Part shown: in pieces, positions 1 to 8,130 of the stretch | Position numbering within the stretch: the first letter of the stretch is position 1 | How the letters are laid out: each line of letters opens with the position of its first letter | DNA from: JABMMZ01 sp040386935 | Lineage (GTDB): Bacteria; Bacteroidota; Bacteroidia; NS11-12g; UBA955 | Length of the DNA stretch: 64,000 bases | Assembly: GCA_040386935.1 (NCBI GenBank) | Contig: JAZKEQ010000013.1 | Span: 1-64,000 of the forward strand | Direction: 5' to 3' | Position numbers and translations under genes: made by a program | Notes under the pieces: model-generated | Database searches by the model: none | The model's input: only the letters and a program-made list of their open reading frames with translations | Told to the model about the DNA's origin: nothing

Positions 1-689
1 GGCTGCAAAGATACTAATTTTTTGAATCTTTCAATAGCTTTTTCAAATTGTTGTGTCTCAATTGCTAATTTTCCTAAATAATAGAGTGCGTCCACATTAT
101 CCGGTTCGGCTCTATTGACCTCTAAAAGCAGTTTGGCAGGTTTCATCAAATCCATGGTATTGGCCGGTGGCTCTACATCGTACACGTTTTTGGTACAAAT
201 GGCCAGATTGATTTTTGCAGCTGAATTATTGGGATTTATTTCCAATGATTTTTCCAGATTAATTTTTGCCCTTTTTACCAAAAGGAATTCATTCTCAGGA
301 TTTTTATGGCTGTAGGCTTCCATCAAGAAGTAATCAGCACTTTTCATATAGCGCCAGGCAGAGTTCAATTGTTGCCCCAGGCGCTCTGACAATACACCTG
401 CATAGGCAAATTTTTTCATGGTATCCAGCAATTCAACGGCCATAGACAGGCGCAAAGAATCTGTTGATTGCAAAATATCCGGTTTTACAACATCGGTAGT
501 GGATCCTATATTCTTGATAAAAACATCGAATTGCTCGGAAGATTGCTTTCTGGCTTCGGCTGTTCTGTCTTCCTCCATTTTCTTAAAATCGATAGATGCT
601 TCAGGCTTTTTCAGACCTTTATAAGTGAGCCCAACCACCAGCAAAAGAAAAGCAACCAAAAAGGTTGCTTTAATTATATTTAAATTCAT
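1..689 (-). CDS. TPR-repeat membrane-anchored protein (3' end off the window)
   Basis: The open frame runs from an ATG at 689 to the window edge without a stop, giving at least 229 residues, so the C-terminus is missing. Residues 4-20 are one hydrophobic segment (IIKATFLVAFLLLVVGL) followed by a charged coiled stretch, which suggests a signal anchor with the body in the periplasm. From about residue 145 helical repeats appear, with TPR-like signatures such as NLEKSLEINPNNSAAKINLA and DNVDALYYLGKLAIETQQFE. It starts 10 nt after the HU-like gene, so the two are probably co-transcribed. In related genomes an RNase G gene often lies nearby. Function unknown beyond protein-protein interaction; the reading is firm, the role is not. 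Confidence 0.8.
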   Translation of the reverse strand, partial: MNLNIIKATFLVAFLLLVVGLTYKGLKKPEASIDFKKMEEDRTAEARKQSSEQFDVFIKNIGSTTDVVKPDILQSTDSLRLSMAVELLDTMKKFAYAGVLSERLGQQLNSAWRYMKSADYFLMEAYSHKNPENEFLLVKRAKINLEKSLEINPNNSAAKINLAICTKNVYDVEPPANTMDLMKPAKLLLEVNRAEPDNVDALYYLGKLAIETQQFEKAIERFKKLVSLQ

Positions 690-698
690 GCTGCAAAT

Positions 699-1019
699 TT
701 AGTCTTCTGATTCCTCTTTTTTAGGAACAAAATCAGCAGGCACATTTTTTTTAATTTTTTCTAAGAATACTTTTGATGGTTTAAACTTAGGTATGAAATG
801 CTCATCGATGACCAATGCTGTATTCTTGGAAATGTTACGGGCCACTTTCTTGGCGCGTTTTTTCAAAATAAAACTACCAAAACCTCTGAAATAAAGATTT
901 TCACCTTTAGCCATGTTGTTTTTTACTATCTTAAAAAAAGATTCGATAGATTCTGAGACCATCACCTTATCAATACCAGTTTTCTCAGCGATTTCATTTA
1001 CTACTTCTGCTTTTGTCAT
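699..1019 (-). CDS. HU/IHF-family nucleoid DNA-binding protein
   Basis: A 106-residue protein with the HU/IHF fold. An N-terminal helical part (MTKAEVVNEIAEKTGI) is followed by the beta-arm signature FRGFGSFILKKRAKKVARNI, and then FIPKFKPSKVFLEKI. The acidic-basic tail (VPKKEESED) makes it slightly longer than the usual 90 residues. HU proteins bind and bend DNA as dimers in the nucleoid. It is divergent from mutY, and the 59 bp between them must hold both promoters. The arm sequence does not tell HU from IHF, so no symbol is given. Confidence 0.9.
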   Translation of the reverse strand: MTKAEVVNEIAEKTGIDKVMVSESIESFFKIVKNNMAKGENLYFRGFGSFILKKRAKKVARNISKNTALVIDEHFIPKFKPSKVFLEKIKKNVPADFVPKKEESED

Positions 1020-1078
1020 ACTTAATTTGTGTTTATTTGTAAAATAATTATTCGAATATATAAAATTGTTAACACACT

Positions 1079-2122
1079 ATGAATCAAATTGTTTTTGAAA
1101 TTTTTCAATGGTTTTCAAAAAATGGCAGAAATTTACCGTGGAGAAATACCAAAGACCCTTATAAAATATGGCTTTCAGAGATTATTTTACAGCAAACACA
1201 AATTATTCAGGGACAGGCCTATTATGAAAAATTTGTTGAAAATTTCCCTACTGTAAACGCTCTTGCAAACGCTTCAGAGGAAAAAGTGCTCAAATTATGG
1301 CAGGGTTTGGGCTACTATAGTAGAGCCAGAAATCTGCACAAAGCTGCCCGCATCATCAAAACAACCTACAAAGGCAAGTTTCCTGATAATTATGTCGATA
1401 TTTTACAATTGCCCGGAATAGGCGAATACACCGCTGCTGCCATCAGCTCATTTGCCTACCACATGCCCTACCCTGCATTAGATGGCAACGTTTACAGATT
1501 CATTTCGCGGTTATACAATATTGATGCAGCCATTGACGAACCTAAAAACAAAAAAATATACATGGCTGTGCTCACTGAATTAATCCACAATCAGGATCCT
1601 GCCATATTCAATAATGCCATGATGGAAATGGGTGCTTTGGTGTGCAAACCTGCCCTCCCCGATTGTAAAAACTGCTGTGTCGCTAATTATTGTGAGGCGT
1701 TAAAATCAGGTACTATTGCCAAACTACCGGTCAAAAACAAAAAATTAACAATAAAAAACAGGTACTTCAATTATCTGTTTATCGACTATAAAAATGGGTT
1801 TTATATCGAAAAAAGAACAGGAAAGGATATTTGGGAAAACCTCTATCAATTGCCCTTAATTGAGTCCTTAAAACCGTTAGATATTTCTGAGATTGCTGAA
1901 GCAATATCAAAAGAATTATCAATACAATCAACACTTCCCATTACACTGGACAAGGAAGTAAAGCATGTATTGACCCATCAAAAACTGCACACACGCTTTT
2001 GGATATTAAAGCCTGAAAAACAACCTCAATTTAAAAATAATGACATTATTTTTACCGATAGGTTGAAATATAAAAAGCTCGCTTTACCTCAATTGATAGC
2101 AAATTATTTATTACATTTGTAA
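1079..2122 (+). CDS. mutY: A/G-specific adenine glycosylase MutY
   Basis: Removes adenine mispaired with 8-oxoguanine or guanine in base-excision repair. The 347 residues show the HhH-GPD fold: the catalytic Glu is in SEIILQQTQ (E34), the helix-hairpin-helix is LPGIGEYTAAAI, and the catalytic Asp lies in ALDGNVYRF (D135). The [4Fe-4S] ligands are spaced C-x6-C-x2-C-x5-C at about residues 189, 196, 199 and 205. The C-terminal third is a NUDIX-like domain, with VKHVLTHQKLHTRFW typical of MutY. It is followed by ssb and gldE, a common Bacteroidota order. Length and all key residues are normal. Confidence 0.97.
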   Translation: MNQIVFEIFQWFSKNGRNLPWRNTKDPYKIWLSEIILQQTQIIQGQAYYEKFVENFPTVNALANASEEKVLKLWQGLGYYSRARNLHKAARIIKTTYKGKFPDNYVDILQLPGIGEYTAAAISSFAYHMPYPALDGNVYRFISRLYNIDAAIDEPKNKKIYMAVLTELIHNQDPAIFNNAMMEMGALVCKPALPDCKNCCVANYCEALKSGTIAKLPVKNKKLTIKNRYFNYLFIDYKNGFYIEKRTGKDIWENLYQLPLIESLKPLDISEIAEAISKELSIQSTLPITLDKEVKHVLTHQKLHTRFWILKPEKQPQFKNNDIIFTDRLKYKKLALPQLIANYLLHL

Positions 2123-2149
2123 CATTAATTTACTAAATTGTAATTTTTT

Positions 2150-2560
2150 ATGGTTAACAAAGTTTTTTTATTAGGTCGTTTAGGGAAAGATCCTGAAGTA
2201 AAATATCTGGACAATAACAGAGCAGTAGCAAATTTTACACTGGCAACAAACGAAGTGTTTTTAGATAAATCTGGTAATAAGGTTGAACAAACCGACTGGC
2301 ACAATATAGAAATGTGGGATGCTCTGGCAAAGAATGCAGAGAAAGTATTGAAGAAAGGTAGAACAGTTTTCATTGAAGGTAAAATTAAAAATGATACTTG
2401 GGTAGATAAGGAAGGTAACAAAAGAACCACCATGCGTATTCGCGCATTACAGTTTCAAGTGGTAAGCTCTCCATCAACCAACAATACTGATGCAAACGGA
2501 CACAACCCCGACAAGTCTACTCACTCCATACATGAAGAAGATTCGGGATTGCCATTTTAA
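2150..2560 (+). CDS. ssb: single-stranded DNA-binding protein
   Basis: A 136-residue SSB. The OB-fold opens with MVNKVFLLGRLGKDPEVKYL and continues through NFTLATNEVFLDKSGNKVEQTDWHNI-type strands to WVDKEGNKRTTMRIRA. A short disordered linker ends in the acidic tip EEDSGLPF, the conserved tail that docks DNA-repair and replication partners. It begins 27 bp after mutY and ends 18 bp before gldE, so it probably belongs to the same transcript. A 102-residue frame on the opposite strand is a shadow. Confidence 0.96.
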   Translation: MVNKVFLLGRLGKDPEVKYLDNNRAVANFTLATNEVFLDKSGNKVEQTDWHNIEMWDALAKNAEKVLKKGRTVFIEGKIKNDTWVDKEGNKRTTMRIRALQFQVVSSPSTNNTDANGHNPDKSTHSIHEEDSGLPF

Positions 2561-2578
2561 TCAACTAATAATAACATT

Positions 2579-3928
2579 ATGGTAGCGGACGACCCTTACC
2601 CGATATTTACAATTCTCCTTCAAACCCAAAGCATACTTAATCCGGAACTATCTAGCGAAGTTTGGTTTCTTATCGGCTCTTGTTTCTTATTAATTTTTCT
2701 TATCATTTGCTCTGCATTTTTTTCTGCCTCAGAAAATGCGCTGTTTTCATTGTCTCAAAATGATTTGGAAGATATCCGCAAAAATGAAACCCCAAGAAAT
2801 AAAGCAGTCATCAAACTACTGAGCCAACCCAAGAAATTACTGGCCACCATACTTACAGCCAATAATTTTGTAAACGTAACCTTTGTAATTGTCAGTTCCC
2901 TGGTGCTTGAAACTATTTTCAACAGCGAACTTAAAACAACTAGCCCTATTCTTTATTCAACATTTGAAGTGGCTATAGTTACTTTCCTCTTGTTATTGTT
3001 TGGCGAAATGGTACCTAAAGTATATTCCATTAAACGCAATCTGGCCATCGCCCGATTAATGGCTATTCCAATATTAGTGACCCAAAAAATATTTGCTTTC
3101 ATTGTGATTCCTATGGTGAAATTCACCACTTTTATTGATAAACGTGTAAAGAAACACGAGCATTCTGTATCAGCTGATGAACTCAGTCATGCCATTGACA
3201 TAACAGCCGACAGCAGTGCCAATAAAGAAGAGAAAGCCATTCTGAAAGGCATCGTTAACTTTGGCAATAAAACAGTGAGACAGATTATGAAAAACAGAGG
3301 GGATGTATCTGCTCTGAATTACGATCTCACTTTCCCTGAATTACTCATCAAAATCAATGAACTTGGCTATAGTAGACTGCCCGTTTACGAAGATAATTTC
3401 GACAATATTAAAGGCATTATTTATATCAAAGAACTGTTGCCATACATTACAGATGCCGGTGATTTTAACTGGAAAAACTTGATGAAGCCGGCCTTCTTCG
3501 TTCCCGACAACAAGCGTATTGACTTATTGTTAGAAGAGTTTCAGGAACAGCGCATGCACATGGCTATTGTTGTAGATGAATATGGTGGCAAACTGGGTAT
3601 CGTGACCATGGAAGATATACTCGAGGAGATATTCGGTGAGATCAATGATGAGTTTGATGAAGAGCCCCTTAGTTACAGTAAAATTGATGACAACACCTAT
3701 GTAATTGAAGGCAAATTTTTAATCAATGACTTTTGTAAAATTCTGAATATCGACAGCAATTTTTTTGATGAAGTAAAAGGTGAAGCTGAGACAGTAGCCG
3801 GTATGTTATTGGAACTTGCAGGCAAAATACCCAACAGAGGTGAAACAATAAAATATCTGAATTTTAGTTTTACTGTTGAATCAGTTGATAACAGACGTAT
3901 TAAGAGAATAAAGGTGGACATTTCATGA
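2579..3928 (+). CDS. gldE: gliding motility-associated protein GldE (CNNM/CorC type)
   Basis: A 449-residue membrane protein. An N-terminal DUF21/CNNM domain holds about four membrane segments (first near residues 27-50, with SAFFSASENALFSLS). A pair of CBS domains follows (SRLPVYEDNFDNIKGIIYIKEL; VVDEYGGKLGIVTMEDILEEIFGEI), then a CorC/HlyC-type C-terminal domain. In Flavobacterium GldE cooperates with GldD in gliding and type IX secretion. It overlaps gldD by 4 bp (ATGA), which implies translational coupling. Membership of the haemolysin/CorC superfamily is certain; the name GldE rests mainly on the ssb-gldE-gldD context. Confidence 0.9.
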   Translation: MVADDPYPIFTILLQTQSILNPELSSEVWFLIGSCFLLIFLIICSAFFSASENALFSLSQNDLEDIRKNETPRNKAVIKLLSQPKKLLATILTANNFVNVTFVIVSSLVLETIFNSELKTTSPILYSTFEVAIVTFLLLLFGEMVPKVYSIKRNLAIARLMAIPILVTQKIFAFIVIPMVKFTTFIDKRVKKHEHSVSADELSHAIDITADSSANKEEKAILKGIVNFGNKTVRQIMKNRGDVSALNYDLTFPELLIKINELGYSRLPVYEDNFDNIKGIIYIKELLPYITDAGDFNWKNLMKPAFFVPDNKRIDLLLEEFQEQRMHMAIVVDEYGGKLGIVTMEDILEEIFGEINDEFDEEPLSYSKIDDNTYVIEGKFLINDFCKILNIDSNFFDEVKGEAETVAGMLLELAGKIPNRGETIKYLNFSFTVESVDNRRIKRIKVDIS

Positions 3929-4497
3929 AACTCTATATAAGCATTGTATTGCTATCATTAATGGCTTGTAAAGACAATGCCTATACACCCAAACCACATG
4001 GTTATCCGAGGGTGTATTACCCTGAGAAAAGCTATAGAATGTTCGACAGTATGTCGCCATACAGTTTCATGTACCCAACCTATGCTGTAATAACCGCAAA
4101 AGATGAAGCTGGATGGCAGAAAAACTGGTACAACATCAATTACCTCCCATTTAATGCCACATTGCATTTGAGTTATAAATCATTTACAAACCGTCATCAG
4201 TTTGATTCGCTATTTGATGATACACGTAAGTTGGCTTACAAGCATACTATTAAAGCTGATGAGATTGAAGAGATAGAAGTGAACAATCCTCAAACCGGCA
4301 CATCGGGTATTATCTTCGATCTGAAAGGGAACACCGCTACTAATCTGAATTTTTATATCAGCGATGGCAAGCAACATTTTCTGAGAGGTGCGCTTTATTT
4401 TAATGCCAAAACCACCAATGACAGCATTCAACCGGTTTTCAATTTTCTGAGAGATGATGTCATTAAGTTGATTGAAACCACCAAGTGGCGCTACTAA
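3925..4497 (+). CDS. gldD: gliding motility lipoprotein GldD
   Basis: A 190-residue lipoprotein. The short signal peptide ends in a lipobox at Cys15 (LLSLMAC). The mature part has the GldD pattern KPHGYPRVYYPEKSY near its start and later DLKGNTATNLNFYISDGKQHFLRGALYFN, then a C-terminal DDVIKLIETTKWR. GldD is needed for gliding and type IX secretion and is anchored in the envelope. The start codon overlaps the gldE stop, and a hairpin-T terminator lies 18 bp after its stop, so it closes the mutY-ssb-gldE-gldD run. Confidence 0.92.
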   Translation: MKLYISIVLLSLMACKDNAYTPKPHGYPRVYYPEKSYRMFDSMSPYSFMYPTYAVITAKDEAGWQKNWYNINYLPFNATLHLSYKSFTNRHQFDSLFDDTRKLAYKHTIKADEIEEIEVNNPQTGTSGIIFDLKGNTATNLNFYISDGKQHFLRGALYFNAKTTNDSIQPVFNFLRDDVIKLIETTKWRY

Positions 4498-4515
4498 ATC
4501 TTTACTTATTAAACT

Positions 4516-4547
4516 AAAAAAGGCATTGCCGTGGCAACACCTTTTTT
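4516..4547. terminator. Rho-independent terminator after gldD
   Basis: An imperfect inverted repeat, AAAAAAGG-C-ATTGC / GCAAC-A-CCTTTTTT, has a 4-nt CGTG loop and runs of A and T on either side. It can therefore act for gldD and, less certainly, for the minus-strand lipoprotein gene that ends at 4674. Confidence 0.65.
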
Positions 4548-4673
4548 ATACAATTTAACCAATGCAATGGGTGCATTTGATTAATCTTTATTCACCGGCA
4601 TATTGAGTTTGCCTGATTTGAATGTTTTGCCTATGGCAAAAATGCATGAGGTTATTTTTATATGTTGTGTTAA

Positions 4674-5249
4674 TTAAATATTACATCCGGCCAGAAGCAG
4701 AATAATGGTGATGATCATTCCAATTATTTCGAGTATGGCTGAGCCTTGCAATAAAACTACTGCTAATCCAACTGCCCCTGCAATACAGGCTATTCCAATC
4801 AACAGTGCTAAACCCATTACGCCCATAAAGTCAAGAAAATCATCTGACTGAACTTTTGTAGTTGTTGTCTTTTTTGTAGCATGGGAGACAGTTGATTTAT
4901 CAGCTGAGCGATTGGTGATCTTTTTTACCAATGGGGTATGTTTCTTTTTGTATATTTTTTTAAGTGATGCGCCTATTGCAAGTGGCTTGCGTTGAATCTT
5001 GGCAAATGTATCGCTATGGGTAGCAGCCGTTACAACAGTTGAAGTACTGTTGATACTTATAGCATTCGACTCGCGATTCACTTTCTTTGCAACTCTTGCC
5101 TGTTTGTTAATTGGTTCAACATCTTTTGTTTGGCGACCTGAACCGATGTCTATTTTCCACCCGCTGCTGTAGCGGCATTTATTTACCATGCATGAAGGTA
5201 GCAGCAATAAAACAACTGCTAAAAGAATGATTTTATTTAAATTTTTCAT
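4674..5249 (-). CDS. lipoprotein with CRYSSGW motif and C-terminal membrane pair (tandem paralogue 1)
   Basis: A 191-residue protein I cannot assign to a known function. The signal peptide ends in LLPSC, a lipobox, and is followed at once by the motif MVNKCRYSSGWKIDIG. The middle is basic, Ser/Thr/Lys-rich and probably disordered (about residues 35-130). The C-terminus has two hydrophobic helices (DFMGVMGLALLIGIACIAGA and the last 25 residues). The protein would thus be lipid-anchored at one end and membrane-embedded at the other. It shares the whole plan with the gene 11 bp upstream, so the pair is a tandem duplication in one transcript. Confidence 0.75.
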   Translation of the reverse strand: MKNLNKIILLAVVLLLLPSCMVNKCRYSSGWKIDIGSGRQTKDVEPINKQARVAKKVNRESNAISINSTSTVVTAATHSDTFAKIQRKPLAIGASLKKIYKKKHTPLVKKITNRSADKSTVSHATKKTTTTKVQSDDFLDFMGVMGLALLIGIACIAGAVGLAVVLLQGSAILEIIGMIITIILLLAGCNI

Positions 5250-5260
5250 ATTGTATTTTA

Positions 5261-5839
5261 TTAAAAGACTAATGATGTATCAGTAATTGCCATCAGTAAT
5301 AACAGCCCTATAAACCCTAATAAAACTAGAAAAGCCAAAGGTTCAAAAATGAGCAATATGATAGCGAATATTATAACAGATGCAAGAATGATGTAACAGA
5401 AGACTAAAAAAACGGTATATAACTCATCGAATATGTTTGACGACTTATTGGTCTGTTTGGTAGCATTCAATGACGAATGTTTCAAATCATTTTGTCGTGT
5501 GATTGATGGTGCAATTTCTTTTGATTTTTTTCTAATGGTTCTTGTTGATTTAAGTGTTGCCGGTTTTTCAACATTGGCGATTGATTGAATGATAGAATCT
5601 TTAAAAACTGACACCTGAGTTAAAGCAGTGTCAGTAGAACTCACAGGAGTTAGTACTACCGGATTTGTTTTCTTACGGGCAGATGCGGCCTGTTTTTCAA
5701 CAACGGCAGTATTTTTACCACCTCTGTTACCTGATAGGTCTAGGTTCCATCCATTGCTGTAACGACATTTAGTCATCATACAAGAAGGAAGACATACCAA
5801 TGCTATTAATAGCGCGAAGATTTTGTTTTTGTTTTTCAT
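5261..5839 (-). CDS. lipoprotein with CRYSNGW motif and C-terminal membrane pair (tandem paralogue 2)
   Basis: A 192-residue protein from the ATG at 5839; an upstream start at 5872 would spoil the signal peptide. The lipobox CLPSC is followed by MMTKCRYSNGWNLDLS, nearly the same as its neighbour, then a Lys/Ser/Thr-rich low-complexity middle and a long hydrophobic C-terminus of about two helices (VFLVFCYIILASVIIFAIIL and FLVLLGFIGLLLLMA). Function unknown. The upstream 200 bp separate it from a divergently transcribed HTH regulator, which is a candidate controller of the pair. Confidence 0.75.
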   Translation of the reverse strand: MKNKNKIFALLIALVCLPSCMMTKCRYSNGWNLDLSGNRGGKNTAVVEKQAASARKKTNPVVLTPVSSTDTALTQVSVFKDSIIQSIANVEKPATLKSTRTIRKKSKEIAPSITRQNDLKHSSLNATKQTNKSSNIFDELYTVFLVFCYIILASVIIFAIILLIFEPLAFLVLLGFIGLLLLMAITDTSLVF

Positions 5840-6001
5840 GTGCATTTGGTTAAAATTGTTGGTACAAAGCACGGTCGAAACAAATGCTATAATTTATTGC
5901 TAATTGAAACGGATTTAGAAAGACATTGATTATTTACTTTCATCGCATTGAATTAAGATTATTGCAATTAAAAAATACTTCAATATATTCGCATTTATAT
6001 T

Positions 6002-6009
6002 TAAATTTG
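6002..6009 (+). promoter_or_regulatory. candidate -7 element TAAATTTG
   Basis: TAAATTTG matches the Bacteroidota -7 consensus TAnnTTTG and lies 31 nt before the TTG start at 6041. I do not see a convincing -33 TTG at 19-21 nt upstream. Confidence 0.35.
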
Positions 6010-6040
6010 CAATAAATAATAAAACAAAACACCATTAAAA

Positions 6041-7042
6041 TTGAAAAATAATATTAATTTCCAAGAAAAACTGAACACTATTTTGCAGAAAAACACACCT
6101 GCAAACGTTTCTTTAGCAAAAGAGATCAGTGAATTGCTTGATATTAGTCTCGATAGCACCTACAGAAGACTCCGCAATGAGACCGATTACACGCTCAATG
6201 AAGTGGCGGCTATCTCTCAGCATTTTGATATACCTCTTGAGGCTTTAAACAACGAGTTACAGTCAGTCGTAACATTCAAGGTGAATATTCTCAATAATGA
6301 TATGGCATCCTATCAGCAGTATCTTGAACACATGATGAAAAACATTGACAAACTCAATCAGTTTGAAAATGCCCAGATTGTATTCGCTGCTGAAGATATC
6401 CCGGTTTTCTACCACTTCAGTGAACCGCGACTGATGACTTTTAAAATTATTTATTGGCTAAAGTCATTATTAAACATCACTGATTTTCAGTTCAGCCATT
6501 TTGAAAGCATTACACTGCCTCAGGAAATACTGGATACAGCTGAAAAAATATATGCAGGTTACGATAAGTTGAACTCCACAGAAATATGGACCACAGAAAC
6601 TACTCTGAGTACATTAAAGCAGATAAAATTCTACTGGGATGCCGGTTTTTTTGAATCAGTTGACACGGCTACGGGCATTCTGGATGATTTGGAAACCATG
6701 ATACGCAAACTGCAGCGCAACTCAGAAACGGGCTTTAAATTTAATAAAAGTGGATCAATGACACCTGTGCAACACCGTTTGTTTTTAAGTGATGTAATGA
6801 TAGGCACTAACTGTGTGTTCTGTAAGGCTGCTGGTTTTGCGACCTCATTCATCAGCTACAGTTCATTTAATTTTATGCAAACCACCAATAGCAACTTTAA
6901 TGAGCAAAACGAACAGTGGTTGAATAATATCTTGTCGAAGTCAACCTTACTGAGTGGTGTTGCTGAAAAACAGCGCAATCAGTTTTTCAAACAGATCTAC
7001 AAACAGATTACTGAAATGAAAGACTATTTCAAAAACAGTTAA
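6041..7042 (+). CDS. helix-turn-helix transcriptional regulator
   Basis: A 333-residue protein starting at TTG. No ATG is available near the N-terminus, and the HTH begins almost at once. Residues 20-70 (SLAKEISELLDISLDSTYRRLRNETDYTLNEVAAISQHF) form a lambda-repressor/XRE-like helix-turn-helix. The rest is a helical domain without membrane segments or a recognised ligand motif; it has a Cys pair (GTNCVFCKAAG, near residue 252). Similar large HTH proteins are common in Bacteroidota with unknown ligands. It diverges from the tandem lipoprotein pair at 4674-5839 and might regulate it. Confidence 0.75.
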   Translation: MKNNINFQEKLNTILQKNTPANVSLAKEISELLDISLDSTYRRLRNETDYTLNEVAAISQHFDIPLEALNNELQSVVTFKVNILNNDMASYQQYLEHMMKNIDKLNQFENAQIVFAAEDIPVFYHFSEPRLMTFKIIYWLKSLLNITDFQFSHFESITLPQEILDTAEKIYAGYDKLNSTEIWTTETTLSTLKQIKFYWDAGFFESVDTATGILDDLETMIRKLQRNSETGFKFNKSGSMTPVQHRLFLSDVMIGTNCVFCKAAGFATSFISYSSFNFMQTTNSNFNEQNEQWLNNILSKSTLLSGVAEKQRNQFFKQIYKQITEMKDYFKNS

Positions 7043-7047
7043 ACTAT

Positions 7048-7812
7048 TCAGGATTTTAAAATACGGGACGATTTCAGATACACCTTGTTTGGGTAGTATG
7101 CAAACAGGCAGGTACCATTGCTGATTGCAACAGCCAGATGATTAATGACCTCTTCGGAAACAGCAGGACAACCCTGACTGCGGCCCAAACGCTGATTATT
7201 GGCGATGAATGATTCGCTCACATAGTTGGCCCCATGAATAACAATGCCTCTTTCAAAAGCCTTTCCATTGAACTTACTTTCCATACCAAACAAACGCAAT
7301 GATGTTTCGTGCTTGCCTTTATAAATATCGCCTGTGATATAGAAGCCCAGACTTGTTTTATAAGAATTGGTGGTATTTGAAAACGATGAAGCATAGACAT
7401 TGCCGCTGTTTTTGCCGTGTGCGACTAATTCATTGAACAATACTACCTGATTTTTCAAATCAATCACCCACAATCTTTTTGAATTAGCTGACATTGAATA
7501 ATCGATGATGGTCATGGTGTCTTTCCTTTTCAAATTACCTTGCTGTAAAAGAAAATAATACCCCTTTAAACCGTAGTTGAAAACTTTTTTGTCAAGGCTG
7601 GTAGTGCCATTGAAAATTTGCTTGTAAAAACTGTCCGCCAAAACATCAAAAGATACCTGGGGAATTTCCACTTTGCATTCAACAGCCGGCTGACCAGTCG
7701 TTGAATCCTTGGTTTTATTGGGTTCTGTACTTGTCTTAACCCCTTCTTTATAAGTATTTGCACTTATTAAAAAACCAATCAAACTTAAAATTAAAATATT
7801 TTTTAGAATCAT
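7048..7812 (-). CDS. murein L,D-transpeptidase catalytic domain protein (YkuD_2 type), secreted
   Basis: A 254-residue protein with an N-terminal signal peptide (residues 1-18). The catalytic region resembles the YkuD_2 family: a conserved His in RGIVIHGANYVSES and the nucleophile motif GRSQGCPAVSEEV with the active Cys. These enzymes are expected to act on peptidoglycan peptides in the periplasm. The stop lies 5 bp from the stop of the convergent HTH gene. Two overlapping frames on the same strand are shadows. Family assignment is good; the exact reaction is inferred. Confidence 0.85.
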   Translation of the reverse strand: MILKNILILSLIGFLISANTYKEGVKTSTEPNKTKDSTTGQPAVECKVEIPQVSFDVLADSFYKQIFNGTTSLDKKVFNYGLKGYYFLLQQGNLKRKDTMTIIDYSMSANSKRLWVIDLKNQVVLFNELVAHGKNSGNVYASSFSNTTNSYKTSLGFYITGDIYKGKHETSLRLFGMESKFNGKAFERGIVIHGANYVSESFIANNQRLGRSQGCPAVSEEVINHLAVAISNGTCLFAYYPNKVYLKSSRILKS

Positions 7813-8130
7813 GACAAGTACCGAAAATACGAAAAATTACCATTTTGTGCAACAAAAAATATAGACAGGCCAATGACTTTCAGCTGTAAAGGGACTTGGC
7901 GCATTCATCAGATACTTTCAATATCCCTGCCAAATTATGGGTAGACGGAAAAACGTCAGATAAATGCCCAAATCTGAGCAGGTTAGCGTGCATTGATTTC
8001 TATCAGAAATTTTGGGATAAAAATACCACTACCCAATTCGCCCTTAAATGTTCAAATTCTCTTGGTATGTATTAGCAGTGTGTATGCAATTAAATCGCAA
8101 TAAATAGTATTTTCGCAATTCTAAACAATT
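7813..8130. other. intergenic region with no recognised element
   Basis: This 318-bp stretch separates the divergent transpeptidase and carboxylase genes. I see no open frame, no RNA-like stem and no clear TAnnTTTG; the nearest approach is TAGTATTTTCG at about 8106-8116. It presumably holds both promoters. Confidence 0.5.

Noticed and set aside
2125..2433. 102-codon frame antisense to ssb
   Set aside because: It lies fully opposite a highly conserved gene and shows no domain; the ssb frame is certain.
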